Shown here one piece after another: positions 25,201 through 34,400 of a stretch of 64,000 nucleotides of DNA (position 1 is its first letter; every line of letters starts with the position of its first letter). The notes under the pieces were generated by a model, which worked only from the letters and a program-made list of their open reading frames with translations, was not told the origin of the DNA and did no database searches. The stretch covers positions 13,392,001 through 13,456,000 of the forward strand of contig QCXZ01000053.1 of NCBI GenBank assembly GCA_025024175.1. Direction: 5' to 3'. This DNA comes from Rhyzopertha dominica (lineage: Eukaryota; Arthropoda; Insecta; Coleoptera; Bostrichidae). A program made the position numbers and the translations under genes.

Positions 25201-26969
25201 ACTGAGTTAGTCTATTTCTGAAGTTTTCGACGACCCTTTCAAGCATCATGACAGGAATGTTGTTGATTGCTTGTCGAATATTTTCCCTCAGTTGATCCAG
25301 GGTCCTTGGACGATCGCTGTAGACGAGGGACTTCAGGTACCCCCATAAAAAGTAGTCGCAGGGGGCCAAATCAGGTGAGCGTGCTGGTCACTGAAGATCG
25401 CCTCTTAAGGAAATAAGGCGCCCGGGGAAGCGTTGTCGCAAGACAGTCATAACATTTCTGGCTGTGTGTGCTGTGGCTCCATCCTGTTGGAACCATACTT
25501 CCCCAACATCCATTTCTTCAAGGCGTGGGAGAAAAAATTCTTCGATCATGTGTCGGTAGCGAGCACTGTTAACTGCCACTGCAACCCCATTTTCCTCAAA
25601 AAAGTAGGGACCAATGATCCCTACTCTCGACAGTGCACACCATACAGTTAAGCGCTGAGAATGAAGGGGCCTCTCATGAAGTTCTCGCGGATTATGGTTG
25701 CTCCAATATCGCATGTTCTGTCTGTTCACGCATCCCGACAGATGAAAATGGGCCTCGTCGGTAAAGAAAACAAGCGCATCTTGAGGCAAATTTTCGAGAA
25801 TCGCTTCACAAGCATTTTGCCGAGTGACGAAATCTCGTGCGCTGAGTTCTTGCACCACGGCCAATTTGTACGGGTGAAAGTGGAGGTCACTGTGCAGAAT
25901 TCGACGTAAAGAACGATCGGAAATTCCAAGGGCGGCAGAATGCTTGCGTGCCGATCGCCGAGGTGATTCCAAAATGGACTGCCGCACTGCCTCAACATTT
26001 TCAGGTGATCTTACAGACGGGACCCGTACTCTTCTGTTTGCCACACTTCCACTTCGTCTGAATGTGTCTACCCATGTAACGATTGATTGCCGACCAGGAA
26101 CAGGACCTCTGGGGGCGATATTGAAGTGCGTGCGGAAGGCCCTTTGTGTAGCGACGATGGAGTGACCGTTGGAAAAGTAAGCCTCAACGGCAAACGCGCG
26201 CTGCTCCTTCGTCCAATACATTGTCGGTACTAACGTGGTGGGAGGACAAACTTCCCAACCCACCCGTTCGAATGAGACCATCCCCACTCTCACACGACTA
26301 ACCGTCGCTTCATACCAGCAAACTCAAATCAGCAAATTATAGTGCCGCACCCTGTATATATATCTGCATATTCAAGACAACCAGCAATTTTGTCCATTGG
26401 TTTTGCACTGATTGATAGAAGATTTCATTACCGAGCTCATTTGCTGCATTTTATATGTAAAGAACTGCGTAGACTTAAATGCTTCATTTGTGTTCTAAGC
26501 CCACTGACTCCCCTCCCACGCGAGGGGTACGGTTAGAAAACGGAATCGGTCACGACCAGAAGTCGGCGCACTTGAGATAATACACTTTGGTCAATACTCA
26601 TCTATCTTATGAAGCTTGAAATCATGAGTTAACTAACTAGATAGAACTGGGGAGAGCAGGGATTAAGCAGGCCCATAACCTAAAATAAATAATTGAATTT
26701 ATTTCAGTTGGAGCAAAAGCAGGTTCCACCTCCTTACAAACCGCGTTTGGATTCCGACAGAGATCTCGCTAACTTCCCACCGGAGTTCACAGATGAGCCC
26801 GTGCACCTTACACCCGATGATGCGTAAGTCCCTTATACATTAAACGCTGTTCCATTTGCCTAATCTCTCGTTTCCTTGCAGCCGTGTGATCGAAAAGATC
26901 GACCAGTCAGAGTTCGAAGGCTTCGAATATGTAAACCCGCTGCTCATGTCATTGGAGGACTGCGTGTGA
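10229..26969 (+). CDS. aPKC: atypical protein kinase C (3' seven coding exons)
   Basis: This is the serine/threonine kinase of the Par-6/Par-3/aPKC polarity complex, acting at the apical cortex. Joined exons are 10229-10279, 10721-10806, 14788-15210, 17833-18301, 20332-20600, 26708-26823 and 26882-26969. All introns are GT-AG, all phases match, and the sum gives 500 codons with the stop. Insect aPKC has roughly 600 residues, so only the N-terminal PB1 domain (Par-6 binding) is missing. I searched 1-10228 for PB1-like coding and found none, so those exons are probably upstream of the window. Introns are 58 bp to 6.1 kb and carry many transposons. The exact match to aPKC family motifs and intact splice sites indicate a functional gene. 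Confidence 0.97.
10721..10806 (+). CDS. aPKC: aPKC exon: pseudosubstrate
   Basis: The exon encodes [20 protein letters not shown] followed by FQAKRFNR. The first part is the basic autoinhibitory pseudosubstrate of atypical PKCs (Ala in place of the phospho-acceptor Ser), which occupies the kinase cleft and also binds phosphoinositides and Par-6-regulated membrane sites. It ends in phase 0 before GTGAGT. The frame was fixed by the match and by the phase of the neighbouring exons. Confidence 0.95.
11391..13200. mobile_element. long-TIR element interrupted by another repeat
   Basis: Sequence 11391-11490 plus 12490-12575 is the inverted counterpart of about 13010-13200. Shared landmarks are the TTATTAGGTAAAG, GTACCAAATA, AAATTAATAAAA, ATCTAAAAATCTAAACAAG and AAAGCAACT segments. 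The arms are therefore about 190-200 bp once the nested repeat (11491-12481) is removed. It lies in an aPKC intron. No coding frame or clear target duplication was seen. Confidence 0.6.
11491..12481. repeat. 0.9-kb repeat family, copy 1
   Basis: It starts CCGCTGAAAATTGAATCAATA and ends ATGTGGAAGTA. Internally it has CTTCCACAT at 11512 and ATGTGGAAG at the far end as short inverted ends next to TA. Copies 2 (31717-32582, inverted) and 3 (53544-54419) share the whole length. It interrupts one arm of the surrounding long-TIR element, and the other arm shows the empty site, which proves mobility. Open frames in it differ between copies and are not genes. Confidence 0.75.
13201..14787. other. aPKC: aPKC intron, remainder
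   Basis: AT-rich intron sequence ending in the acceptor ATTTCAG at 14787. No repeat terminus or gene was recognised. Short open frames around 13697-13954 and 14429-14732 show no family resemblance. Confidence 0.5.
14788..15210 (+). CDS. aPKC: aPKC exon: C1 domain, linker, start of kinase
   Basis: The 423-nt exon opens with the rest of the C1 zinc finger ([20 protein letters not shown], then the Cys/His ligands of [14 protein letters not shown]). It is followed by an acidic, proline-containing hinge and the kinase N-lobe, with the glycine-rich loop GRGSYAKV and the ATP-binding lysine in YAMK at the exon end. Atypical C1 domains do not bind diacylglycerol. The donor is GTTAGT at 15211, phase 0. 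The hinge is the least conserved segment. Confidence 0.96.
15211..15875. other. aPKC: aPKC intron, first part
   Basis: AT-rich intron sequence between the C1/N-lobe exon and the foldback repeat. Nothing recognised. Confidence 0.5.
15876..16735. repeat. foldback repeat of the CAGGGTGTCC family, incomplete copy
   Basis: It begins GTCCCATTTTCGTTGTAATT, as do the copies at 37704 and 43181, but lacks the outermost CAGGGT. The left part (CTTTTGTTTTAAAGC, ATGTAACATTTCTTCAG, GGAGTCACA) recurs inverted around 16570-16710, so it folds back on itself. It sits in an aPKC intron directly before a LINE fragment. Confidence 0.65.
16773..17490 (+). pseudogene. LINE reverse transcriptase fragment (jockey/CR1-like)
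   Basis: The frame from 16773 encodes RT motifs in order: [19 protein letters not shown] with its catalytic Asp region, [15 protein letters not shown], and [10 protein letters not shown] with the YADD catalytic site. It carries an in-frame TAA at 16959 and decays after 17192. Short similarity to the thumb/connection region ([20 protein letters not shown]) continues to about 17490. Both ends of the element are missing. It lies in sense orientation in an aPKC intron and is dead. Confidence 0.85.
17491..17832. other. aPKC: aPKC intron, end
   Basis: No further feature before the acceptor TGTACTCCAG at 17832. Confidence 0.5.
17833..18301 (+). CDS. aPKC: aPKC exon: kinase core
   Basis: It encodes the rest of the N-lobe and most of the C-lobe. 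Visible are the helix-C segment with TEKHVFE, the hinge [12 protein letters not shown], the catalytic loop YRDLKLDN, and the metal-binding LTDYG (atypical PKCs have DYG for DFG). The activation loop [15 protein letters not shown] carries the Thr phosphorylated by PDK1. The exon ends with one base of a Gly codon before GTAAGT. All catalytic residues are intact. Confidence 0.97.
18302..19439. other. aPKC: aPKC intron sequence
   Basis: AT-rich intron containing a TTTA tetranucleotide run at about 18443-18468. No gene seen. Confidence 0.5.
19440..19940 (-). pseudogene. decayed DNA-transposon ORF (SGHSY-type transposase)
   Basis: Read on the minus strand with several frameshifts, the stretch shows a segment like [20 protein letters not shown], then [10 protein letters not shown], then [12 protein letters not shown]. 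This order resembles the DNCxGQNKN...SGHSY region of a transposase-like protein common in insect genomes. The DNC part is damaged and stops are frequent. No termini were found. The assignment is by remembered motif order only. Confidence 0.4.
20332..20600 (+). CDS. aPKC: aPKC exon: kinase C-lobe
   Basis: It encodes [18 protein letters not shown], the loop [20 protein letters not shown], the helix with [20 protein letters not shown], and the lobe end [10 protein letters not shown]. It starts with two bases that complete the split Gly codon and ends in phase 0 at ATG|GTAAGC. It matches the family with no gap. Confidence 0.96.
20601..23838. other. aPKC: aPKC intron (largest), first part
   Basis: 3.2 kb of AT-rich intron before the P-like transposon. 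A few short open frames (for example 22447-22716) show no family resemblance. Nothing else recognised. Confidence 0.5.
24085..24729 (+). pseudogene. P-element/THAP9-like transposase remnant
   Basis: Two blocks in different frames survive. The first is [20 protein letters not shown] (from about 24125). The second is [20 protein letters not shown] followed by [15 protein letters not shown], then, after a stop, LPRTLEIYF and a C-terminal tail ending at 24729. A GxxxHP...F block and a YxAGFV...C..C block are typical of the C-terminal half of P-element and THAP9 transposases. The THAP DNA-binding domain and catalytic residues are not present. The match is from memory of the family. Confidence 0.6.
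25037..26354. mobile_element. full-length mariner-type element, 1318 bp
   Basis: The ends are inverted: CAGGGTGCGGCA...TTGCTGATTTGA at the left and its counterpart at the right. Each is flanked by the TA target duplication (25035-25036 and 26355-26356). The element encodes a single transposase on the minus strand, disrupted by one stop codon. Both termini look complete. It is nested in the P-like transposon, so it is the younger insertion. Confidence 0.93.
25148..26221 (-). pseudogene. mariner transposase with a single in-frame TGA
   Basis: Translation from the ATG at 26221 (MYWTKEQR) gives an N-terminal helix-turn-helix pair ([25 protein letters not shown] is the second) and the catalytic blocks [22 protein letters not shown] and [16 protein letters not shown]. 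All three catalytic Asp are present; by my count 41 residues separate the second and third, as in DD41D (rosa-like) mariners. The only lesion is a TGA at 25385-25387 between the second and third Asp, where a Trp is plausible. The frame is the same on both sides and ends at 25148. Confidence 0.9.
26708..26823 (+). CDS. aPKC: aPKC exon: AGC C-terminal tail
   Basis: It encodes the start of the AGC-kinase tail, with [20 protein letters not shown] and the turn motif HLTPDDA, whose Thr is the TORC2/turn-motif site in atypical PKCs. The acceptor is ATTTCAG and the donor is GTAAGT; the last Ala codon is split 2+1. Confidence 0.95.
26882..26969 (+). CDS. aPKC: aPKC last exon and stop
   Basis: After a 58-bp intron the exon encodes [20 protein letters not shown] and MSLEDCV, then UGA. 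FEGFEY is the hydrophobic motif with Glu in place of the phospho-residue, as in all atypical PKCs. The terminal DCV is the conserved PDZ-binding motif that contacts Par-3. The stop is UGA followed by C, the leakiest context known in insects. Confidence 0.96.
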
Positions 26970-27152
26970 CATAACGTTCTGTGTGCCCTGCATCCGAATA
27001 ATCTGCCCCCACCCCCATTGCACCGTCCNCCNCCGCCACTGTTTCCGCCACCACCACCACCAGATCTGGACGACTTCGACGACGGCTTCCTGCAGGTCGA
27101 CATGCGGCCCTCCAAATCTTTGCTGCAAAACATTTTCTGCCTTCCGTTGAAC
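26970..27152 (+). CDS. aPKC: possible stop-codon readthrough extension of aPKC
   Basis: In frame after the UGA there are 61 sense codons to a UAG at 27153-27155. They encode a proline-rich block (PPPP and PPPPPP runs; two N bases fall at third positions of Pro codons) and then DLDDFDDGFLQVDMRPSKSL. Codons such as CTG, GAC, TTC and CAG are typical of coding sequence, and GC content drops sharply right after the UAG. Against it, the next frame and part of the minus strand are also open, as expected for GC-rich sequence. It may be an ordinary 3'UTR island. Confidence 0.35.
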
Positions 27153-27155
27153 TAG

Positions 27156-27950
27156 GTTATAGGGTAAATTACATTCCGGCAGCTGTACTTTTGTAATTGG
27201 TTAAGGTATTATTGCGAATTTGCGTTTTTTTTTTATTTGAAAATTTGACATGCTTTTTTTCTTTTTGGGACTTTTCTGGGTAGGTTTTGATATTTGACGT
27301 GTTATTTATATTGCGACTTTTTGTATATGTGGAAACCTTCGAAGTAGGTTTGCTTTTTGCTAACGGACGTTTTTATAGAAGCAGATGGCATACCATTTTT
27401 TGACGTTTAATGTTTGTAACAGCACTGGCCTTTGAAATGTCCTAACTTAAGAACTTTTGTTTTTTAATCTGTCATGTACATCACATTCTGATACTTTCAT
27501 CAATGTCTCACTAGCAATTTTAGACAGATGCCAACGAAGCTTTAAAATTTAAACTGAGAGGGCATAAATTGATTGCTGAAAGATGAATGTAAATATCCTC
27601 TTGATAGGAACTTGTTTGGGTCTGTTAGGGTAACAATTTTATTTACTAGCAACTACAGCAGACTGAGAGATTGTCGATTTTAGGCGTTTTGACTGTTGTG
27701 AACGGTCGAAAGCAGATTTTGTATAATAGGCAAATTCTGAACATATATGATGACTAGCTTAAGGAAATAAATATATAAATTGCTTTTAAGACATTTACGT
27801 TAACTCTTCCAGAAAGTTTAAATTTCCATACTGTTATTAACTTATAGGAGTTTACAGGATTGTGTTACATTCCGCTGAAATATAATATATTCAGTATTAT
27901 TATCTTCAAGTTGCTTTAATTTCATTTGTATTGTTCATAATAAACAATTG
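27156..27950 (+). other. aPKC: aPKC 3'UTR with candidate poly(A) signals
   Basis: AT-rich sequence after the gene. AATAAA hexamers occur at 27766-27771 and 27939-27944; the second is followed by a T/G-rich stretch (about 27957-27985), as expected of a cleavage site. The true end was not determined. Confidence 0.4.
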
Positions 27951-28020
27951 ATTACAGTTTATGAAGGGTTTTTCTTAGTGACAAGACAGTAATATAAAAA
28001 TATCGTATATTAATCAATAA

Positions 28021-29599
28021 ATCAGTATTTACACTGTTTGTTTTAATATCACAAGTTGGCAGGTACAGGAATAAAAGTCAGGGCTTCAAACCTTCAACCC
28101 TGGAAGCAGAAACCAGTTACTTAAGGTTCTGGATGTGTCAACATCATGTTAACAGCATTACCATGCATCACTCTCCGCAATATATGACAAAATTAATTAC
28201 ATTATTCCCGAACTGTCCAAGGAAACAGACAACAACACAGAGTTTAACATAATAATAGCCCAAGACTTTGCAGAATGCATTCAAATTTATTCAGATGCCC
28301 AGTGGACCCAAGAAAACTAGCAGTTGGTATTGAAATTTTTTCCCCAAAGGCCAAAATAGCCAAATAAAGCTACTGCTGCGGCCCCAAACACTACATTTCA
28401 TTGACTGTTGCATTACATAGTATTTGGTAGTAGTAAATCTTTCCTGCTAGTTTTTTAGTTACAAACCCCACTTTAAAAAATTTAAAAAAATATTTTTTGG
28501 TTTTTATTTTTTTCCAGAAACTACTTAGAGTATTTCGGGAAATCAAAGTTCATATAATAATAATAATAATAGTTATTATTATAAATATTATTATTAGTAG
28601 TAGTATTATTATTATTATTTTTAATATATTTCTGTTATCCTAAGGACATTACTTTGGAAAAAAACAGATATTATATCCAATTTCATAAATTTGTATATGT
28701 AGAACTAAGTAAGAAATATAGGGATTTAAAGTTACTGTGTATAACAAAACAAACAAACAACAAAACAAAAAGTAAAGACAAAGTTAATGACTAAAGATAT
28801 GCTTTTTGCAAGCCTTCAAAGACACAATCCAACCCAGAATATATACTACAGTATAATGTCTGTTGTCAGTATTGAAATGAATCTTCTTTGTTGCTGAGTT
28901 GCAATTGCATCTTCAAAGGCTTGCGAATAGAATATCTGTAGTCAGTTCTTCTTCATCATAATTATCTATATACATTAACATTAAATGTCCACATTTCTTG
29001 ATTATTTCTGAGTTATAAATTTTTCATGAAAATTCAAAAGGCACTAGTGTAGTAAGCAGATAATATACGAGTATTACAAGCATAGTATTCCTCTATATTC
29101 TTATTATGATGAATACAGAACTTAATGATTGCCATGATTTAGAAATTACCGTAGCATGAACTTCTGTTCTCTTGAAGCCATTTTCTATTAGGACGCATCT
29201 GGTGCACTACAGTGATATACATATCATAGAAATTTTTATGAAATTGGCTATATGTTTTTTCCAAAGTAATGCTTTTGGGCTAGCATGCATAAAATATATG
29301 TAAAAAATTTATGTTAGCTTTTTTTTATAATACCGCTTTCGCAAGAAGACGGAAAACTGCTGCTTGTGGAAATTAATGTTGTTGGTCATATGACTTTTGT
29401 GTCCCCAAAATAGCCTAAACAGTTTTGGAGAGAAAAATTGAAAACCAAATGACTTTTTTTCCTTTTATTTTTAAATGTGAGGCTTGTAATTCTAAAATAC
29501 TAGCAGCAATCAATTACAACTATTAAATACATTTTAATGCACACACTCAATAAAAGGTAGTCTTTGGGGGCCGCCACGATAGTCTTATCCATACCCTTT
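28021..29599. other. intergenic region with simple repeats
   Basis: It contains an ATT/TAA trinucleotide tract at about 28553-28622 and an imperfect inverted repeat (GCAAGCCTTCAAAGA at 28808 versus TCTTCAAAGGCTTGC at 28911-28925) that may be a small MITE. No gene recognised. Confidence 0.5.
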
Positions 29600-30247
29600 A
29601 ATACCAAATTTGCAAAAAGAGTGCCTGATCGTCTGTCTATTTGTACAGCAGAAATAACAGCCACTAACTTTGCTCGGAGACTAGTCGTAGAAGACAATAG
29701 AAAGGACTTTTTGATAATTAATGACGCCAAAAGAGCCCTGGAACCCATACAAAGGGCAGGGAGAAGCACAAAAATTACATGGATGGCACTAACTCTGGAA
29801 ACGAAAAATCAGGACAAAAATATCACATTTATTGGATTCCTGGTCATACAAATATTTCTGGAAACCATAAGACTGATAAATTAGCTTCTGCAGGAAGCAA
29901 TCGAATAGAAATTTTCCCAATTAAAAAGGAACTGCAGGATTTTAACAATAAGTGGAAACAGCAAGTTTGGGAGGAATGGGAAAAAAGATGGACAGAATTT
30001 GGACAACTCAACTCACTGACTTCATTAAAAATCCATCAAAAAAAGCATGATTTGTACTTATCCCAGTCGCATAATAACAGGTCAATGCAGTAGTCCTCAT
30101 CTGTACAAAACCAAAGTGAAGTCAAGCAATGAATGCCGTTGTGGAGAGATTGGGGACATCGATCATGTACTTTTTAATTGTCCATTTAAGCAAGCTAATA
30201 ATCGAGATTTATATCAGCAATTTTCTTCATGGTTCCAACTCCATTAA
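29600..30247 (+). pseudogene. LINE ORF2 C-terminus: RNase H and zinc-knuckle region
   Basis: Frames joined by at least two frameshifts show RVPDRLSICTAEITA (the Glu region of RNase H), then ITFIGFLV/HIYWIPGHTNISGN, the WxPGHxxxxGN motif with the catalytic His. The tail has NECRCGEIGDIDHVLFNCPF, the CxCG...H...CP knuckle. This order is typical of jockey/I/R1-type LINEs with RNase H. The RT part is absent, so the element is truncated and dead. Confidence 0.8.
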
Positions 30248-30249
30248 AG

Positions 30250-31244
30250 GTCCCAACTGTTTGCAAACTCCCATTAAAAACCACTAAAACTATTTACAAT
30301 TTCCCATGCAAGTCCAAAATTGGCGACATCTAGTAAATATTGCAGTCTAGAGTCCATTATCCTTTATCCGTAAAAACTTCATTTTAAAAGAAGTGAGACA
30401 AAGAAGAAATCATAAATAATAAGAGACATTCCCAGGAAGGCATGACCTGGACACTAGGTCAGACATTGTAATTAGGCCACCTTTCTGAAGACTTGAAGAG
30501 CTGAAGCAAGGCCGAAGCTGGCTGTCTGCACAAAGCAGAAAGTCATGGCAAAGTCCTAACCTCATTTGCTATATAATTTTGTCCAGTTGTCAGCCTTTTT
30601 GGCTTTTTAGCTTTTGGTCATTTCTACAGCATTAATTAAAATATATATTAAGAATTTATGTTCTGCGATTAATGAAGCAACAGTTTGACAACTGTAGTTG
30701 GAACTGGAAGATTGTATGAATTTGCATATTTGTAATACACCGAACTGAAATATAACGATATTTTTTCAACTCAGTTATGGTTTGAAGCCCTGACAAAGGT
30801 TTCTTTTAATTAAAGCCGAATACAGGTTTTTATACTTTTTGGATAAGCTGTTGTCACTTTAACACATAAGAGTAAACAGATGATACTTTGCATTCTTTAA
30901 TAAAGGCAATTCGGAAGCACTCTGGCAAAAGTCACACACATTTAATATCTAGGTAGACTATAAATTATCAGAAAAATTTGACTATAAATGGTGAAATTGA
31001 CAGAAAAAAGTGCTGAACACATGCTTTGTACCAAAACATATTTAGTATAACTTCTATGATATTTTATTTATTCTGTGAATTTAAAATTTTTTCATTGACA
31101 TTTACCTTATATTTACAGATTAGCACATAAAAACCTATGTTACCTGTATGTCTCTGCTGTGAACTATAGGTGTAATAGTAATTTTCATAGGCTTTTATCC
31201 AAAAAGCATAAAATCCTTTTTCATACGCCTATGGACAAATATGT
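30250..31244. other. intergenic, nothing secure
   Basis: It may include the 3' untranslated tail of the LINE fragment before it. No gene recognised up to the aquaporin stop codon. Confidence 0.4.
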
Positions 31245-31441
31245 TTATGCCTGCTTCGGTTTTATTTTCTGTATATATTTTTGAATCGGCGTCGATCTAA
31301 ACACAAAAATTGATGCTACGGAACCTATCACGGCACCCAGCCAATAAACCACCATGTGCTCAGTGAATGTGTTGCCTTTGCAGCCATACTTGAGGGAGGT
31401 AGCTAGAGCTGGATTGAAATAACCTCCAGAGAAGTTGAAAG
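31245..31441 (-). CDS. AQP12L: AQP12-like exon 3 (C-terminus)
   Basis: It encodes FNFSGGYFNPALATSLKYGC (second pore motif NPA) and a last membrane helix VVYWLGAVIGSVASIFVF, then a basic tail ending KPKQA and TAA. The acceptor is TTTTTCAG. Length and phase fit the previous exon. Confidence 0.88.
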
Positions 31442-34400
31442 CTGAAAAATGATCAAGGTAAGGAATGGTGGAACAGTAAGACTAGCTGATATCATTTGAC
31501 ATGTTTTGAAAATTATTGTAAAATTTTCATAACTTGACGTTCACAGTATTATTTGTTCGCTAGTGTGATATTGACCATGTACACAACCTAAAAATAAAAA
31601 ATTACTATGTTATGCTATTCTGCAAAATAAAAAAGAAACTGCATTCCATGACAGCAATTTGTCTAGCACAATATTCTGTGTAAGAAAAATTAGATTAATA
31701 AAATAGTTGTTTTAATTACTTCCACATCCAACGGATGGGAAGTATTGTATCGCAAAAAAAATTTTCAAACATTTTTATTTGCTCAATCGCTTTAAAATAG
31801 TCGAAAATACAAAAAACCAAAATTTGAGCAAAAAAAATTTCTTGTCTGTGTCTGTGGTATTGTTTGTGGACATGATAACTTTCGAAAGACTTAATATATG
31901 AACTTTAAATTTGGCAAACGTATAAATCTCAACTACCCAAAGCGACCTATTGNTTATGGGGTAAGTAGGGTATCGGGAAGGGGGCGAAATTGGGGGGTAA
32001 CTATCCTTTTTGCAAATTTTTATTTTNTTTCGTTTTAGTATGTGGTTAGTANTATAACTGCAAGTATTATTCGCCCTTATAAATTTTCGGTGCAGCAAAC
32101 TGTTTAGAAGATATTAGCAAAAAAGAGTCACTTAACGGTTTTTCCTAAATATCTCCGAATATATTTAATATTTTCAAAAAATAAAAATGCCGTCAGATAG
32201 GAAATAAAATTTCTCACAAAAAGTGTCTTAGAAAATTTATCCAAAATTTTGACGTTTTCGAAATATTTCCAAAAAACCTATTTTGGACCCTGCTCGTACG
32301 ATTTTTTTTAAATTTTGGTATTATATAGAAAATCAAATTTGTGATCAGAAAGCGCTCTTGTAATTGTTTTTTAAGTTAATAATTTTCGAGTTATTTGGAA
32401 AAAAACAATTTTAAAAATGTATATTTATATTTTTGCTAATATCATGAGGACTGCTTGTCTTAGAAAAAAAGTGTAGAGAGAAAAATGCTCAAAACCTGAT
32501 TACTAATCGTATAATATAAGAAATAAAAACGTAAATGTCATTTTGACAATTGGATGTGGAAGTATTGATTCAGTTTGCAGCGTTTTTTTTTGTCTGTTTA
32601 TATCTATCTATGCAGGGTGTCCCACAATTTGGGCAATCTCTCGGAATCTGAATACTGGTACAAAAATAAAACTATTTTACACTATAACTTTTTTTGAAAC
32701 AACGCCTGCCTACTGAGATATTGACTTTTAAACATGGAGGAAGAGAAACAAAACGATGCGCACATTTTTTAAATAAATGTTTTAGGAGGGTTAACCCCCA
32801 CATTTTAACCCTTTAAAACGGTCAAGTATTACTTTCAAAAATATGTTTTTTTAATCTTTGGGCCTTGTAAACAAAAAAAATGTGTTCATGCGGCTAAAAT
32901 TGACCCTTTTCGAGAAAATTTTCACTGCTTAGCGAAGCATTTTTTTTATCATACTGGCCGTGGTAAATAATAAAACCGTATTTGATGTCACTGCTACATT
33001 GACATTTTGAAAATACTTTTACATTATATGAATATTCCATTACTATTATTTCAGAATTTTTACAAATTTTTATAATTATATCAAATGTTTGTTGACTCAT
33101 AAATGACTCCACTTAAAGATAACGATCTTTGCCCTATGTCATGCTACAGAAAAAGGCTCTCTTTAGAAAGAGGATGGATAAAGGTTTTAAATGTCACTGG
33201 TAGATGGCGGCAACTTACTAGGAGGATATTATTTTTAAATTTTTTGTTTTTTTTTGTCATCTTATAGAAATATTTAATACAAGTTTTCGATGTGCTCTGA
33301 GCAATTACAACACAGAATATAGGTGCACATTTTTTTAAAATTAAGTGCTGTTTTACAAGTTGCATTTATCTTTGTGTGTGTTTGAACTTATTTTAGTTTA
33401 AGTTTGTCTAAATTCCTTGTTTAACATTCGATTTGATGACAATTAAGGTCGCATTGTGCAGACTAACAAATTAAGGTGATATTGTACATAAGCTTCTTAA
33501 TTGTTATATGTATTACAATATGTGTCTTACTATATGGTAATTTTACACTTATGAAGAAATGATAAATCCAATGGTTGCTATTTATAGTTGTAATACTTGA
33601 AATGAAAACATGAATTTTACCCAGTAACAGGAAATTGTGCCATAAGTTATTAAAAAATCATTCATTTTAAGATGTGGCGCCAACTATGGTCATCCGGAAG
33701 AAGTTGAAGTCGTCGCCATCGACTTTGTAGTATGGCAATTCCTACAGTTCCAAATCAACAATTATTGGTCATTAAACACACTTTTTACAGATTTTAAGTA
33801 TAATCCATTAGTAAAATTAGTCTTACTATTCTTGAATTCAGAAAAAAAATTTAAGAAATATTAAAAATGAAGTAACACTCCTCCATAAGAAAAAACTTGA
33901 CGATGGTTACAAAGCTTCTGAATAGAATAAATCTATTTAAATGAAAGACTACCTAAAAAATGAATGTTTTTTTGTAATTCTAAAAAAAAGTTCCAACAAA
34001 CAAGTTGAAACAATCGACAACTTCATGTTTCAACTCAAAAACTTGTAGATTTCACAAATTTGATTGTTATAAATCAAATTTAGCAACTTTGCCTCCATTG
34101 AAACCACTTTGAATCTCTTCAAATAACGAAAGTTACCTATGCATAGGCAGAAGGGTTGGGACACCCTGCATACACATTTAAAAATGCTGCTTGCGTACTT
34201 AAAGTAGACATACTCTTACCTGCCACTACCATTAAAGTGCCGAAGAAAGCATCTATCACATTGCCGAATCTGGCATCAACTTCGGCCAACGTTTTCGATA
34301 TAATCCTGCAGACGCAAGTCGATACTGCTTCAATCACAGCTCCTATTGCCATTGGCACCTGAAGATCAGCCACGCATTCTTCGTATGCCCTTCCCTTGTG

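Larger units (their letters stand above)
23839..26589. mobile_element. P-like DNA transposon carrying a nested mariner
   Basis: The terminal inverted repeats begin CAAAGTGTATTATCTCAAGT (two more bases also match) and are flanked by the perfect 8-bp duplication GTCAATAC at 23831-23838 and 26590-26597. The 8-bp duplication, CA ends and transposase remnant all point to the P superfamily. Removal of the mariner (25037-26354 plus one TA) leaves about 1.43 kb, shorter than an autonomous P element, so it is internally deleted. It sits in the last long aPKC intron. Confidence 0.85.

Noticed and set aside
26840..27133. Minus-strand open frame with a glycine run over the end of aPKC
   Set aside because: It is the shadow of the Pro-rich CCA/CCG codons on the + strand and has no family resemblance.
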